From the NCBI RefSeq assembly GCF_021155775.2, contig NC_060238.1, forward strand, positions 18,886,542 to 18,950,541: a stretch of DNA of 64,000 nucleotides, written 5' to 3'. The stretch's first letter is position 1, and the number at the start of each line of letters is the position of its first letter. Positions 12,101 to 24,400 of this stretch are shown piece by piece. Source of the stretch: Neodiprion pinetum (Eukaryota; Arthropoda; Insecta; Hymenoptera; Diprionidae). The translations under genes and the position numbers were made by a program. The notes beneath the pieces were generated by a model. The model worked only from the letters and a program-made list of their open reading frames with translations, was not told the origin of the DNA and ran no database searches.

Positions 12101-15100
12101 AACTCCCCGGTATCGGTGACTACAATACGCTTTTTTGAATCTGTCTGTGGCAAATGCATGTAGACTTTGCCGATCGCTTCTATTCCCTGTATAAACATTA
12201 AATTTTAATCAATTCCAGACCACTTCAAGTCAAATAATTATTGTTTGTATTTGTTGTTTGATTTTCAATTTTTTTTTTATTTTCATAGAATTTAAGGCAA
12301 TGTTTACCTGCAATGTCATATCGCTAAGCATATTGGCTTCAATGCATCGTAAGAACATATCATCCTCCATTTTGTCGACGGTCTCTTCTTCGGTATCTTG
12401 AAATTTGTTGTCATCACTGTTCATTATTCTTATTCGCAATACCAATTTCTCAGCATTGTCGTCATTGAATATGCAATTGAGATCATCTCCAAACCCAGCA
12501 TTTATTTTTTCAGCTATCTGTTCCATAGTCAACTTCTTATCTGGAAACATTAGTCACACATAAATATTAATCCCGAGGGGAATACACAACTGGCAATGTC
12601 TAACCATGCCAAAAAATTGTGAGGTATGACTTTCTTTTTATTCGTTTCTGAAGAAGATCTATTAAGCTTCTCACACTGACCTTTCTAATGAACATTTCAA
12701 AAAAAAAAAAAAACACCACTATACATCTAGGGGGATATTCTACTTTTTTTTTTAACTGAAATCCTCCAATTCCCCAATACAAATATAAAAAATTACGATA
12801 CCTGTCATTCTCTTCCTGTCCAACTCGATACGCAAAAGCCACGGTGAGATTTTAGTCGGATCAAAATCTGGCATCTCGTAATAAACGTTAACAAACTCTT
12901 GATCTTCGGCGATCACTGTATTTTGGGGATCAGGATCATAGTAGATTGCAGTATTTGCAGTGACTTTTCGCAAAGTTGTATGTTCCAATCGACAAAGTAC
13001 ATTCTTGGCCTTCTCCGCATCTCTGGCAGCTGCTCCGGTTAAGAAAACAGTTAGCGAAGGAGCCTTTGGTTTTTTACTGATATTGATTATCTCCTTTAGC
13101 CTCGGCACTCCCAAAGTTACGTTCTTGGACGATACTCCAGCAAAGTGGAAAGTGTTCAGCGTCATCTGTGTTGCAGGTTCACCAAGAGACTGGGCAGCCA
13201 ACGCCCCCACCATTTCTCCAGGGAATACCTATTTAATTTGATTTTTATAAAATTTCTTTGTACATGTAAATCATTTGATTCATATCTTGGTAACTTTCAG
13301 CACTATTTCATTACATTTTATTACATAGCAGTACAGCGTCTGAAGAAAACAATCAATTTGTTTTATTACAGCTTTTTTCAGACGATGATTAAATATCAAC
13401 TTCTACTCTAACTAAACAGGCTCGAGTTTAGCAAAAATGGGGCCTCCAACATTGGTCGTGACTTTTCTCTGCTTTTACTTCAATTCTTAAAAATATTATA
13501 ATGAATCTCAAAAAACAAACCTGTGCCTGCTGGAATCGAGTTTCAATTTCACCAATCAGCCACTCAAAAGCCTCGGTGGACAATCTGAATTCTTCAGAAA
13601 CACATTTGGTGCACAAAGTCGAGCGTACCAAACATTGGAACAACAGGGTAGCATTTTCGTTAGCCTGTTTGCTCAATCTGTCGTCACCAGCCACGATAAT
13701 ACACTTTTCCAACAAATCCTTGACACCTATGAATAAATCACGCCACATAAAATTATGTAAAAAGTGTCATGATAATAACTTTGAAATGGAAAAGTTGATG
13801 AATTCGCTAACCTTGGATAACTCTGATAGGGCTGAGGTCGGTTGGCGCCCTTTTGTTGATGTGAAATATTTTTTGCCCGTTCCATATCATTCTCTGCAAG
13901 TTGCACGGTAACACAACTTTTGACTCACCACTGGGAAAAATTTCACGCAATGCAATACGATCTTTGTTCAATTGTTCCCACTCTTGCTCAAGTACTGAAA
14001 TTACATCTCCGGAGCCCATCATTTCACGGACAATGTCTTCTGTGAATATACGACGAAGGTATCTGCAGAAAGTAAGATAGGGTCAGTCTTGACATTTTGT
14101 GTACATGGATAGTGACGCAAAAAAATGAAAAAAGATCATTTTAATTTTCTTATTCAGGATTTGTAAGATTGATTGCTACAAGTTGGAAGCTGTAACTATC
14201 AAAATGATTAACTTCGGAAAAATATTTTAGGGTAATGCAAACTTTTCTGAAGTAAATATCCTTGGATCTATACCTGATTCTTTGAACCAAATGTTTGTAT
14301 TTTCTGATCGTTTACCACCGAATTTATGAAATATTGTGCTATTTTCACATAGCTTCGCCCTATTAAAGTATATATAAGTAGGCAAGACAACGTAAAAATC
14401 AATCAAGTTTCATTGATTTTATGAAGTACTAACGGAAGTTCCAGATGATTGAGAAAAAAAAACATGAACAAATAGGGTAATTCCCTGACTTTTCATGACT
14501 GATGCAATCCCCTGGCTATTCTCGAGCTGTCGTCACCATGTATTCTAAGAGATGAATAGCCGGTTTATTATTTTTCCATGGTATCAACGTTGGAGATGAA
14601 TCATTTTCTGTTATCAGCTTATATAGCAATGTCCAACAAAGTACCGTAATACCATTTCACATGCGTTTCTAGGTGTGACTATCTAAATAAGTCTTTGATA
14701 GCTTGAGGTCTGATATACTCAATATTTAAAAGTAAAAGACTATCGAAAAACAATATGACCATAGTTAGAAATAAATCTCACAGTTTCATTTTTCTTTGTT
14801 GATCAAAGATATGCTCAATCATGCAATACAAGAATGTTGCTATCAACTTGATTTTCAAATATCGCGAGCATTCAAATTCTAAAGCTTAATAATTTCCATA
14901 TACAGTTTTGAATTCCGAGTACATCTACAGCCTTAGAATTGTTTCTCATTGATAAGTAGTAACAGTAATGGTTGACCTTCACCTACTTTTTGTAGAACAA
15001 AATGAACTGGAAATATATCGCAATACGAAACGAAAATTAAGATAATCTTATTGACTTACCTCTCGTTAGTTGGATCGAATTTGAATTTCTTTTCAAATGC

Positions 15101-18100
15101 CTTGTTGCTCAATTTGATAGTTGGCAAGTTTTGGAATTCTACAGTTTCACCACAAAGTCCGTCCTCTCCGTAACGCAGCTGAATAAGCTGTCCAACAGAA
15201 TTCCTAACTGTTCCGTCATAGTGAACCATAACAGACTCCATAGCTTTGATCAAACGTCGCTGAATGTATCCAGTTTCGGCAGTTTTGACGGCGGTATCAA
15301 TGAGACCCTCTCTACCTCCCATAGCGTGGAAATAAAACTCTGATGGTGTGAGACCGGCAAGGTATGAGTTTTCAACGAACCCTCTTGATTCAGGACCGTA
15401 GTCGTCTTTGATGAAATGTGGCAGGGTGCGTTTGCGGAATCCGAATGGTATTCTCTTACCCTCAACGTTTTGCTGACCGACACACGCAATGACCTGAGAA
15501 ATGTTGATGTTCGATCCCTTTGAACCAGATACGACCATAGCTTTCAAATTGTTATATTCCGTAAGAGATTTCTTCGCCGAACCACCAGTTTTGTCACGAG
15601 CATCGTTTAGGATTCTGTTTACCTGATTCTCGAAGGTTTGTCTAAGCGTGTTACCTGGTGTCGGTTCCAGTTCCATGTTGTGCGCCTTGTGTATCACCTC
15701 TATTACATCCTCCTTGGCTTTCTTGATGGCCTTTTGAATTTCCAAGTATGTTTGAGGATCGGCAATCGTATCTCCAATACCAATCGAGTGACCCTCTAGC
15801 AGCAGCCAGTTATTAATCACGGTTTGAATGTTCCCGTAAAAACGACCGCACACGTCGTGTCCCAATTCCAACATACAAATATGAAGAAGAGATCCGGCTG
15901 AGGTACCTAATGTCTTTTTACACAGAATACCCATAACCAGTTCCCCATGTTCGACCATAACTTTTGTATCTCCGGGTGATATCCACTTGTAAGGTCCGTC
16001 GTCCTCCTCGTCTGGATGTGTGCTGTGGGTTCTGATCATGTTCACATTGCCAGGAATGATCAGGGAGAATATTTGCTTCCCGGTCCACAATGGTTTTGGT
16101 TTTAGGATGCAGGGTTGGGGCATTTTCCCATCCCAGCTGGGTAAGTGCATTAAAATGTTCATCATTTGTTCCTTTTCTATGAATACGTCTCTCTTGGTCA
16201 TTTTTCTAACGGCAGTCAACGTATCCTGCACAATACCCATGACAGGCTTGTTTGCCTGAGGTGTAATGATCTGTCGAGGTGTGACGTGAATGTTCTCAAC
16301 TTCAGCTCTGGTCTCCATCGACTGAGGTACGTGCAGGTTCATTTCGTCACCATCGAAATCAGCGTTGTACGGAGAAGTGCAGCTAAGATTCATTCTGAAT
16401 GTACTCCAAGGTAGAACTTTGACTCTGTGTCCCATCATACTCATTTTGTGCAGGGTCGGTTGTCGGTTGAAAATCACGAGGTCGCCGTCCCTTATGTGTC
16501 TTTCTACTCTGTATCCACATTGGAGGTGAAGGTCTGAGGGTTTCGGGTGAAACCTTAGATCTATTCTCTCCCCGTTATCTCGGACAATGTACTTTGCCCC
16601 GGGATACTGCGAGTTACCTCGTCGCACGAGTTCCTGCATTTTGTCGATATTGAAAGGTGTCACTATTTCTGGAAACGTTAAATTCTGAGCTATGCTACGG
16701 GGGACACCGACTTGGTCAATCCGGAGGTTTGGATCTGGGGTGATGACCGTACGCGCTGAAAAGTCCACACGTTTGCCCATAAGATTACCTCTGATTCTTC
16801 CTTCCTTCCCCTTTAATCTCGCCTTAATAGCTTTTAATGGTTTGCCAGATTTTTGCATGGCCTTCGGCATGCCAGGCATGTCGTTATCTACAAGTGTGGC
16901 CACATGGAATTGCAGCATTTTTATATTTTCTGATATAACGTGCGCAGCTGCACCAGCCTGCTCATTCCTCAATAACTCGTTGTTCGATTTTATAATATCA
17001 GCAAGCTTGTGCGTTAAATCATCTTGATTCTTTGCCGAGCCATACATAACGACTGCTGGTCTGACTGAGAGTGGAGGAACCGGAAGTACCGTGACGATCA
17101 TCCAATCGGGCCTAGCAAACTTGGGGTCCATACCAAGAATGAAAGACTCTTCATCCGTTATGTGTTTCAGTATCTCCCAGGCACGTTCCGCGGTCAATAC
17201 AATCTTTTTTTCTTGTGAATCTTCGTTGACGTGTTTCCATTCCGCGGACACATCCAGGCCTGATCGTCTCAGGTTTGGCTGATACCTACCACATCCTCCG
17301 TGTCCTGGTTTTTTATCCGCCTGTTGCTGTTCCTGCCCGTCCTTGTTTATGTCCATTTCATCTCCACCTTCACAGATATTCTTACTTTTGCAGAGGTCAT
17401 ATACGAATGTTAATCGCTTTCGGGGCTGTCCTTTGGTCTTCATGACAATTTCTTTTATCTTTGGATTGTGCTGTGGAAGGAGCAAAATTTATAACGTCAC
17501 AACACCTATCGACTGGTTTTTTCTCTTCTTACATTTATTTTTTATTTCTGTAATACTTTTTCCAATACTTACTGGACTGACAAGAAGCTTTGAGCAGTAG
17601 AAACAAACACATCTCAATATTTTGATACTCTTTGTGATGAAACCAACGTGAAATACTGGTTTGGCCAAATCAATGTGTCCAAAATGTCCAGGGCACTCTG
17701 TCATGTTGCCTGCACATGTCTGACATCGAGAATGTCTATCTATCACCCCTTGTCTAGGGTCCATGAGACCGCCAAGCTTCGGGCGGCCGCCCTCCATCGT
17801 TTCCGGGAAACGGATTCCCCCATCGGTAACTGACATACGGCGCTATGGTTCAAATTATTTTTAGATAAGTAGAAGTCGGCTTTTACATGTTTTTTGATGC
17901 ATAGGTAATTACACGTGCAAAACAATAGACTCGAGGAAAAGTTTGCTGTTTATATTTCACTAGCAAAAAATACATGAAATTTCAAACTATGTAACTAATT
18001 ACCTACGATTCTTACAAAATGATTAATTAGGCAATATTCGCACACTGCTAGTAAGTAAAAGTATTTCGAAGCCGTAATGTGTAATAAACAGGTGTAAATA

Positions 18101-19081
18101 TTTTCGATACTTCCAAGATTTCCAGAATCACCGAACACCTTGAATTCTATGATAATAAACTGCCTTTCTACATACTCAGCAATCACGAGGTCAAAGCTAG
18201 TAACATTAACCCAAAGAAACATGGAAAATAATCACTAATTTATAACCTTACGATGCAGACACAGAGAAAATATAGAGTTTTTAGAACATGAAATTTTATT
18301 TGGTACGATTTGCTAAATTACAATCCATCCTAAAATTACGAAATCACAATTTTTCCTATAATATACAGCATGAACATGAAGTTCAATCTTATCAGTGTAA
18401 ATATAGACCAAACGTATAACAACAATGGAAAATTAACAATGTAGATGACTAATGGCCTAGGAAACGTTAGAATTCCTGTATTCATATTACATCAGCAAAT
18501 GTTTTGTTTGCGTAATAAATTTGCGGTGAAACTGCATCGAAATGCGACCGCTCAATCCCGTCCTACATCGATAAATTCGAACATATGAATATTTTCAATT
18601 CATACCGAGGTCAGTTTTCACTTTTGATCGAGAACGGGACTGATAGCTCAAATTTATAGGAGGGGGGAATTCGGGAATGAACATAGTTATACGGGCATCG
18701 TAATACTCATTAATTTGTGTGAAGCATTCGCTCGACTGCGCGGCACGACTGACGAGGAAAACTTTAGTGATTAACGAATTACAGCGGACCCAATTCGGGG
18801 AACAGATAAGACAAGATTGCCGCGCGAGGCACTTCACGCACTACTCTTCCATCTCCCCAGGCACCAACAGGAGGATCGAGGCGAAGGTACAAAAACTGGC
18901 CATAATATCGGGCTAGCGGCTTCATAAGAGTATGAAAATATCGGGCAAGTTGATATTTACGTAGCCCAAGCGATGCTGGAAACGGGGATGATAATTTACT
19001 TACAATTTCATCTGGGGAAAGAATACCAAACTGCACTCTTTTCACGACGCGCACCGGCGCCTTCGAGTCGTTCGTCGCCAT
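9126..19081 (-). CDS. RpII215: DNA-directed RNA polymerase II largest subunit (RPB1)
   Basis: Catalytic subunit of RNA polymerase II in the nucleus, transcribing mRNA. Eleven exons join in phase: 19004-19081, 17573-17842, 15060-17470, 13812-14062, 13521-13726, 12802-13228, 12308-12540, 11798-12186, 11346-11464, 11040-11234, 9126-10246, giving about 1899 aa, the usual insect length. The ATG opens MATNDSKAPVRVVKRVQFGI, the family N-terminus. Exon 2 holds the zinc clamp (CQTCAGNMTECPGHFGHI); exon 3, the longest, holds the Mg-binding NADFDGDEMN active site and the NRQPTLHKMSM region; exon 6 starts the trigger-loop area (SLGEPATQMTLNTFHFAGV). The last exon is the C-terminal domain of tandem heptads. 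All splice sites look GT-AG. Nothing is broken. A possible divergent exon lies just upstream on the plus strand. Confidence 0.98.
9130..10065 (-). repeat. RpII215: CTD heptad-coding repeat (21-bp units)
   Basis: Translates into roughly 45 or more heptads of consensus YSPTSPS. The central part, about 9628-9965, is an almost unbroken run of about sixteen perfect YSPTSPS units; the flanking ends vary at position 7 (N, T, Q, K) and include interruptions such as PQRTASASTG and PPARG. Codons differ between units, so it is not a freshly amplified array. The protein ends AYETDD. The repeats recruit capping, splicing and termination factors when phosphorylated (family knowledge). Confidence 0.95.
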
Positions 19082-19470
19082 TTTACCGTCTGTGCCATGA
19101 CGAGCAAAGCAGTTAGACCTCCTCGGCTCTTAGGCCTCTATTCCACATTGGTAAATTTTGGGGCCGCGTTTCGCGCGCCGTCAGTCGAATGTGGCACAAG
19201 CAAAAACTAATTTTCAAAATGGCGGCGCTGGCGCTACCGCGCGAAATTGTTGAATCTCTATTACAAAGCGAAATCTTCTTGGGATATGGCATTGACATAG
19301 GTAACGAATTACACCCTCCATGAGCAGATATAGTAATTCCACTGAAATATAATATAACTGGAACGTGCGCTTGCTATTCTACGGCATAGAGGCAACGTGT
19401 CGAGGGAAATAGGGGTCATGTGTTTTGTCTCTGCAGCTTATGGAGATGCGCATGCGCGCGTGGCAGTATC
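19082..19470. promoter_or_regulatory. RpII215 upstream region with NRF1/EWG-like site
   Basis: GC-richer than its surroundings. TGCGCATGCGCG at 19447-19458 matches the palindromic NRF1 (insect Ewg) consensus YGCGCAYGCGCR, about 370 bp upstream of the RPB1 start codon. No clear TATA box is seen, as usual for a housekeeping promoter. The exact transcription start cannot be read. Confidence 0.45.
19219..19302 (+). CDS. Possible divergent first coding exon (unidentified)
   Basis: On the plus strand, 138 bp upstream of the RPB1 start and in opposite orientation, ATG at 19219 in the context AAAATGGCGGCG opens 28 codons (MAALALPREIVESLLQSEIF...) with protein-like composition, ending at a plausible donor, ATAG then GTAACG near 19300. 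If not spliced it stops a few codons later. I could not find a convincing next exon to the right. It may be the first exon of a gene sharing a bidirectional promoter, or chance. Confidence 0.2.
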
Positions 19471-21490
19471 GTAAAGTATCTGCAAAAAGTTAAGTCATCA
19501 CCACGGTTGAAGATATCTACGCTTCAGAATACATAGAATCTTCGTATTCTCGAATTTGGTTTTTAGAACGGATTGTACAGAGAGAGACACAAATACATCA
19601 TACATATATATGTCGGAGTATCACAAATCTTGTTTAATAATTCCAGTTTAAAATGTATTTAGTCTTTAAGAATAAAAGGATATTTCACTTGAAATTAAAC
19701 TCTCGATGAGTCTACCGTATCAAGCGTCAAGCGTTATTAGCAAGCTACGAGTATAGCTGAATGACGGAATCTTAGCAACAAACAAATGGTTTGTTTATAA
19801 CAACGCTTGGACGAAATCGACAGTCACGGGTTAGCTAGCGAGCATACCGGACGTGTTCGGGATCGTTACGCTCAAATATGAATAATCCACGCTAAAATGA
19901 ACACTTTACATCTTCTCCGCCTTTCCTAGGCTTTACTTCGACATATACATCATGACGCTGTCTCTCTCGGCTCGCGTCGAAGGCATCGGAGCGCGTTCCA
20001 TTATTAATTAACTTTTGAAGTTGTCACACTCACCCGTAGAATTGTGATCACGGCGCTTTTACAAATGCCTAAATTAAACTTTATCCGACCAAGTAAACTG
20101 GAAAAACTCGGTACAAAAGTCATGTTATAAAAAACGCTTTTCAAACTTGATATAATTCAAGGGAGTTTCCACCAGACTACGTATCCGGTATCAAAATATG
20201 TATTTTATTCGTATTATTTCAGTATTGGTAGAAATCAATAAGAAATTCAATTGCGAAATAATTGATTTGAAAACATAGTATATTGTAAGTTACGGACAGA
20301 TTTGGAGAAGTTGGGATATGTCACGACACTTGTTAACTTTCGACCTATAAGGCCATGATCTTATTAGTTCGAATATGATATATAAAATTCTATTCACTTT
20401 TAGTTTAGATTTATTTATATGCACACTTGTCACAGAGTTCCACGCTTACAAAATACAAGTTTCTAGCGCAAATTGTATGAGCAGGTACATTTACAATTTC
20501 ATTCTTATTTGTTTTCTAGGGGGAGAAGAATTCGTAATAATTCTATACTGTTTCCAACTATTTAACGTAATGGAAACTTTTGTAAATCTAGTAAATTAGG
20601 TATTTGTTTTATCAAAACCAATCAGTACACATTTACGTTGTACATAATTGCACAATGTATAAATATCTGATATCTGATATCTGAAAAACCTTTTAAGAAA
20701 TTTGGATACGGAAAAGAAATACTTGTCTAATTGTAAATATTATACGCATACAGAACTTTGAAGTATGTATTAGTACCCTAGAATTTCACATTCCCAAGTT
20801 TAATGAATGTTCAGTAAATGAGATTGAATATTCCCCAGTCACTACAAAAGAGAAAAAATGTCAAAATGAAAATCCGACCAAAATTTATCTGACTACGAAC
20901 TGGTGACTACTAATCGCATAAGTACAGACACACGTTATAGACTTGAAAGTTACTCAGACGCAACATTTCTGGTGAATTGTAAATTTTACTAGGCATTTGC
21001 GTACTATTAGCACACGAAAATTTACGGATGCACACAATCGTTTATAAGCATATATTATGAAATTAAGATATTTTTTTTACTACCATAACTTATATACCGT
21101 ATATCATCGATAGCAATAAAACGTAAACTTATACGACACTGTATGGCTTGTCTTTAATTTTACCAAACGCTGTAAGATTTATTATTATTATTGTTATTAT
21201 TACTATTAATATTTATACAAATGTAAATAAAACGAGAGTAGGAAGATTTCAAGTCTGTAACTCGAAGTAATTAAGTATATAAATGTGACGATGATATAAG
21301 GAAACTATAATAAAGCTAATTAATTTATATAATTAATATCAGGTATAGTAATTTGACAATATCTTAATCAAATTGAATACTTGTTCACTTCTTAAACATC
21401 ACGTGGAACGTCATAGGAAACGACAAAAAAAAAAAAAAAAATTGATCATTATCATTGACAAATATCGTCTCATAGTATCAATCACTTATC
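19303..21490. other. Intergenic, no gene recognised
   Basis: AT-rich spacer between the RPB1 upstream region and the stop codon of the hnRNP F/H gene, whose 3' UTR must occupy its right part. A TTATTATTATTATTG-type microsatellite lies at about 21178-21215. No domain or splice-consistent coding stretch was found. Confidence 0.5.
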
Positions 21491-24400
21491 TCAAAAACTA
21501 TTATAGTTATTTCCTCCGAGTTGACTGTTGTTGTAACCCCTGTTGTTCGGTGAATAACCTGGTCTGAAATTACTGCCTAACCCTGCAATGCATTGAAAAA
21601 TATAAATGACGTTTGAGCTTTGTGTACCTTAGTTGTCGTATTATGGATCATTGTAATTGACATAATTCTGCCCTAGTTGCAACAAAAAGTAGATCATCAC
21701 AAAAAAGTTTACAGGAATAACCCTGTGAATTTCTTTCCTTTTTTTTTTTTTTTTTATGTTTTGTCAGCGATTTACACATCGTAATCTACAAATTCACAGA
21801 AAAGCATGTTACAGTTTATATCCAATATTTTTAACAAGACAATTCTGGTATTACTGCTTACCTCCGCAGAAATTGCCAATCCCTCCCAATCCCGATATAC
21901 CACCTGATCCACTAGACGAGTTGAGGAACAGTTCTATATATCTGTGCGACATGTGGCTTTTATCCTGTGGTTGAAAATAGAGTAAATTTTGAAATTTTAT
22001 ACGATTCTAAAGTGACACATCACTTTAAATTACTGCTGATAGATATTACTGATAATTTACCAACCTTTGACATAGCTTTGACAGCTTCGTCGTGGCTGGC
22101 AAATTCAACATCTGCTTCGCCTGATGCTCTTCCGCTGTTCTCCAATAAAAGGCGTATATTTACAGGGACAATAGGCCTGAAAAACTGTAAAAAAAAGAAT
22201 TTGTCACCAAACGCGTAAAAAGGTCCATCTAGTCTCGTTAATCAGTTTCAAAATTTTGACTGTGATTTTCATTATATTTTTTAACTGTCTTATACCAATT
22301 TGATTAGCCATGTTGAATGGAAATATTATTCGAAATTCATCTTTTCAGTAACCAAACAATTCATTGAATGCCAAGAAGCTGATAACGCGAAGAACAAGTT
22401 GGATACAAAGTTCCAAGGTAAGTAAAAAATGTTCAACTGTGTTCCTCAAATTGTGATGCTCGGGTGTGTAAGTAGATTTATTAATTGCTATTAATTAAAA
22501 GTATACTCACATCTGCAATGTCTTGTTCCGTAGCTCTGAAAGGAAGGCCTCGCATGTGGATACAGTGAAGACCAGAGTTCCCACCGTTCCAATTGTCTCC
22601 ACTGCCTCTAAAGTTATTACCCTTCATATCCATGCTGCCACGCATACACATATTTCCGCCGCGCGATCCAAAGTTATTGCTTCCACCCCATAATCCACTA
22701 TCAAAGTCTAAGAAAATAAATATGGTAAAGGTTTCAGTCCAACTATATTATTTATAATTTTAAAGGGGTATATGCATTTGAAAAAAATCAAAAAACAAAC
22801 TATTCAAGAATACTGTTTCTAAATTTCAAGTAAATCGGTTTAGCTGTTAATGAGGTAGTGTGGGGATTGCCAAATATGTCACTGAACTCAGTGGTTGACG
22901 TGATTGTCAATAAGAATGCTCCCTATTAGATGATTTGAATAAAAAAAAATTTGAAAAATGTAGAAATAAAGCTTGATCTATGTACACACTTATGAATGAA
23001 ACAATCCCCAATCGCATTGAATAATTGTACGTCAATATATAAATTCCCAAAATTCACCCATTTTTTTCAATCTTCTACTTGTATCGTATGCCCCTTTGAA
23101 GTACCAATCTAGCCTCTGATTTGTCTGTGAAGAACACTAAAATTTCTAGAAAGTATATCGTCACCGCTCTTACCCCAAGCTTGAAGATTTGGCATCGTTT
23201 CATAAACTTTTTCATTGAAAATTACGATATTACAGTGCCAAAATGAATTTCAACACATACCTCTGCTCCTGGAGCCTCTACCGCTATTGCTGAATCGATT
23301 CATCCCGCCGAATCTGTCCCCACGATCATAGGGTGCAGGTCTTTGGTTGAAACTACCCATTGGGCCACCGCGCATTTTAGGACCAATGCTGGCACGTACC
23401 TCTGACAAGCTGCTTCGGAATATTTCAATGTACCTGTTAATTGTGGTAAAATGTCATTAGAATTTCAGATCAATATAATGATGTCGGAATATTCAACACT
23501 CGTGTTTTTTCGGCATCGTTAATTATTGACTGAATCAGTATTCATAGCCTTGATCAGAATTTGCTGATACATAGAACTCTTGAATATCCTTTTTGATAAA
23601 AACAAGCCATCGACTGACTTTACTAGCTATATGTTATCTACATTTTTATGCATTTATTCAAACTGTTATAGAAATGAAAGAATAATCACACACGGAAACG
23701 CATCTGATCTCCAAGATGTCTACCACAATGTTTTCTTCTTCATATTTTCAAATACCACAATATTCATGTCAAGGAGGGATCATATTGTTCAATACTACTT
23801 TACTATACTGATCCTATATTGTTATTTATGAAAAATGAGAACTATTGATACTATAATAAATGAATTACCAAAGTCTGGTTATTCAGCTTCCTTGTACAAA
23901 AATAATTAAAAGTGTATAATGTTGGAGTTAGGTTGTTCGTGTCGAATTTCTCACTTGATGACATTCTTACTCATTTAATTCTACAGATGTAAAATGATTA
24001 GGGAATTAATCATTTCATGTCGTTGGAAGAGGTCAAAGCGACTTTTCGTTGTTAAAACGATTATGATTTTTGTACAAGGGATATAAAAAAATTTTTAAAA
24101 AAATAAAATTATTACAGAAACTATTAGTGATGAAACAGGATGATGATTTTCTTTTCAAGATATAAAAAGAAAATCAATGAGTTTGATCAATGAGGTGTTA
24201 AATAGGTAAGAATTAGACGTTTCTTAAAATTTATCAAACCAGCAGATCGTAAGATTTGATGAATGCTGTTCTAGTTTTTAAAGTGCGTAAAATATATTGT
24301 CTGTAATAAACGATTAGGTAAGGCTTCTCACAATGAGCTTTATTGTAGAATAATTTCATTGTTATTGACATACGAACAACCTAACTGGAAAAAAAGGAAA

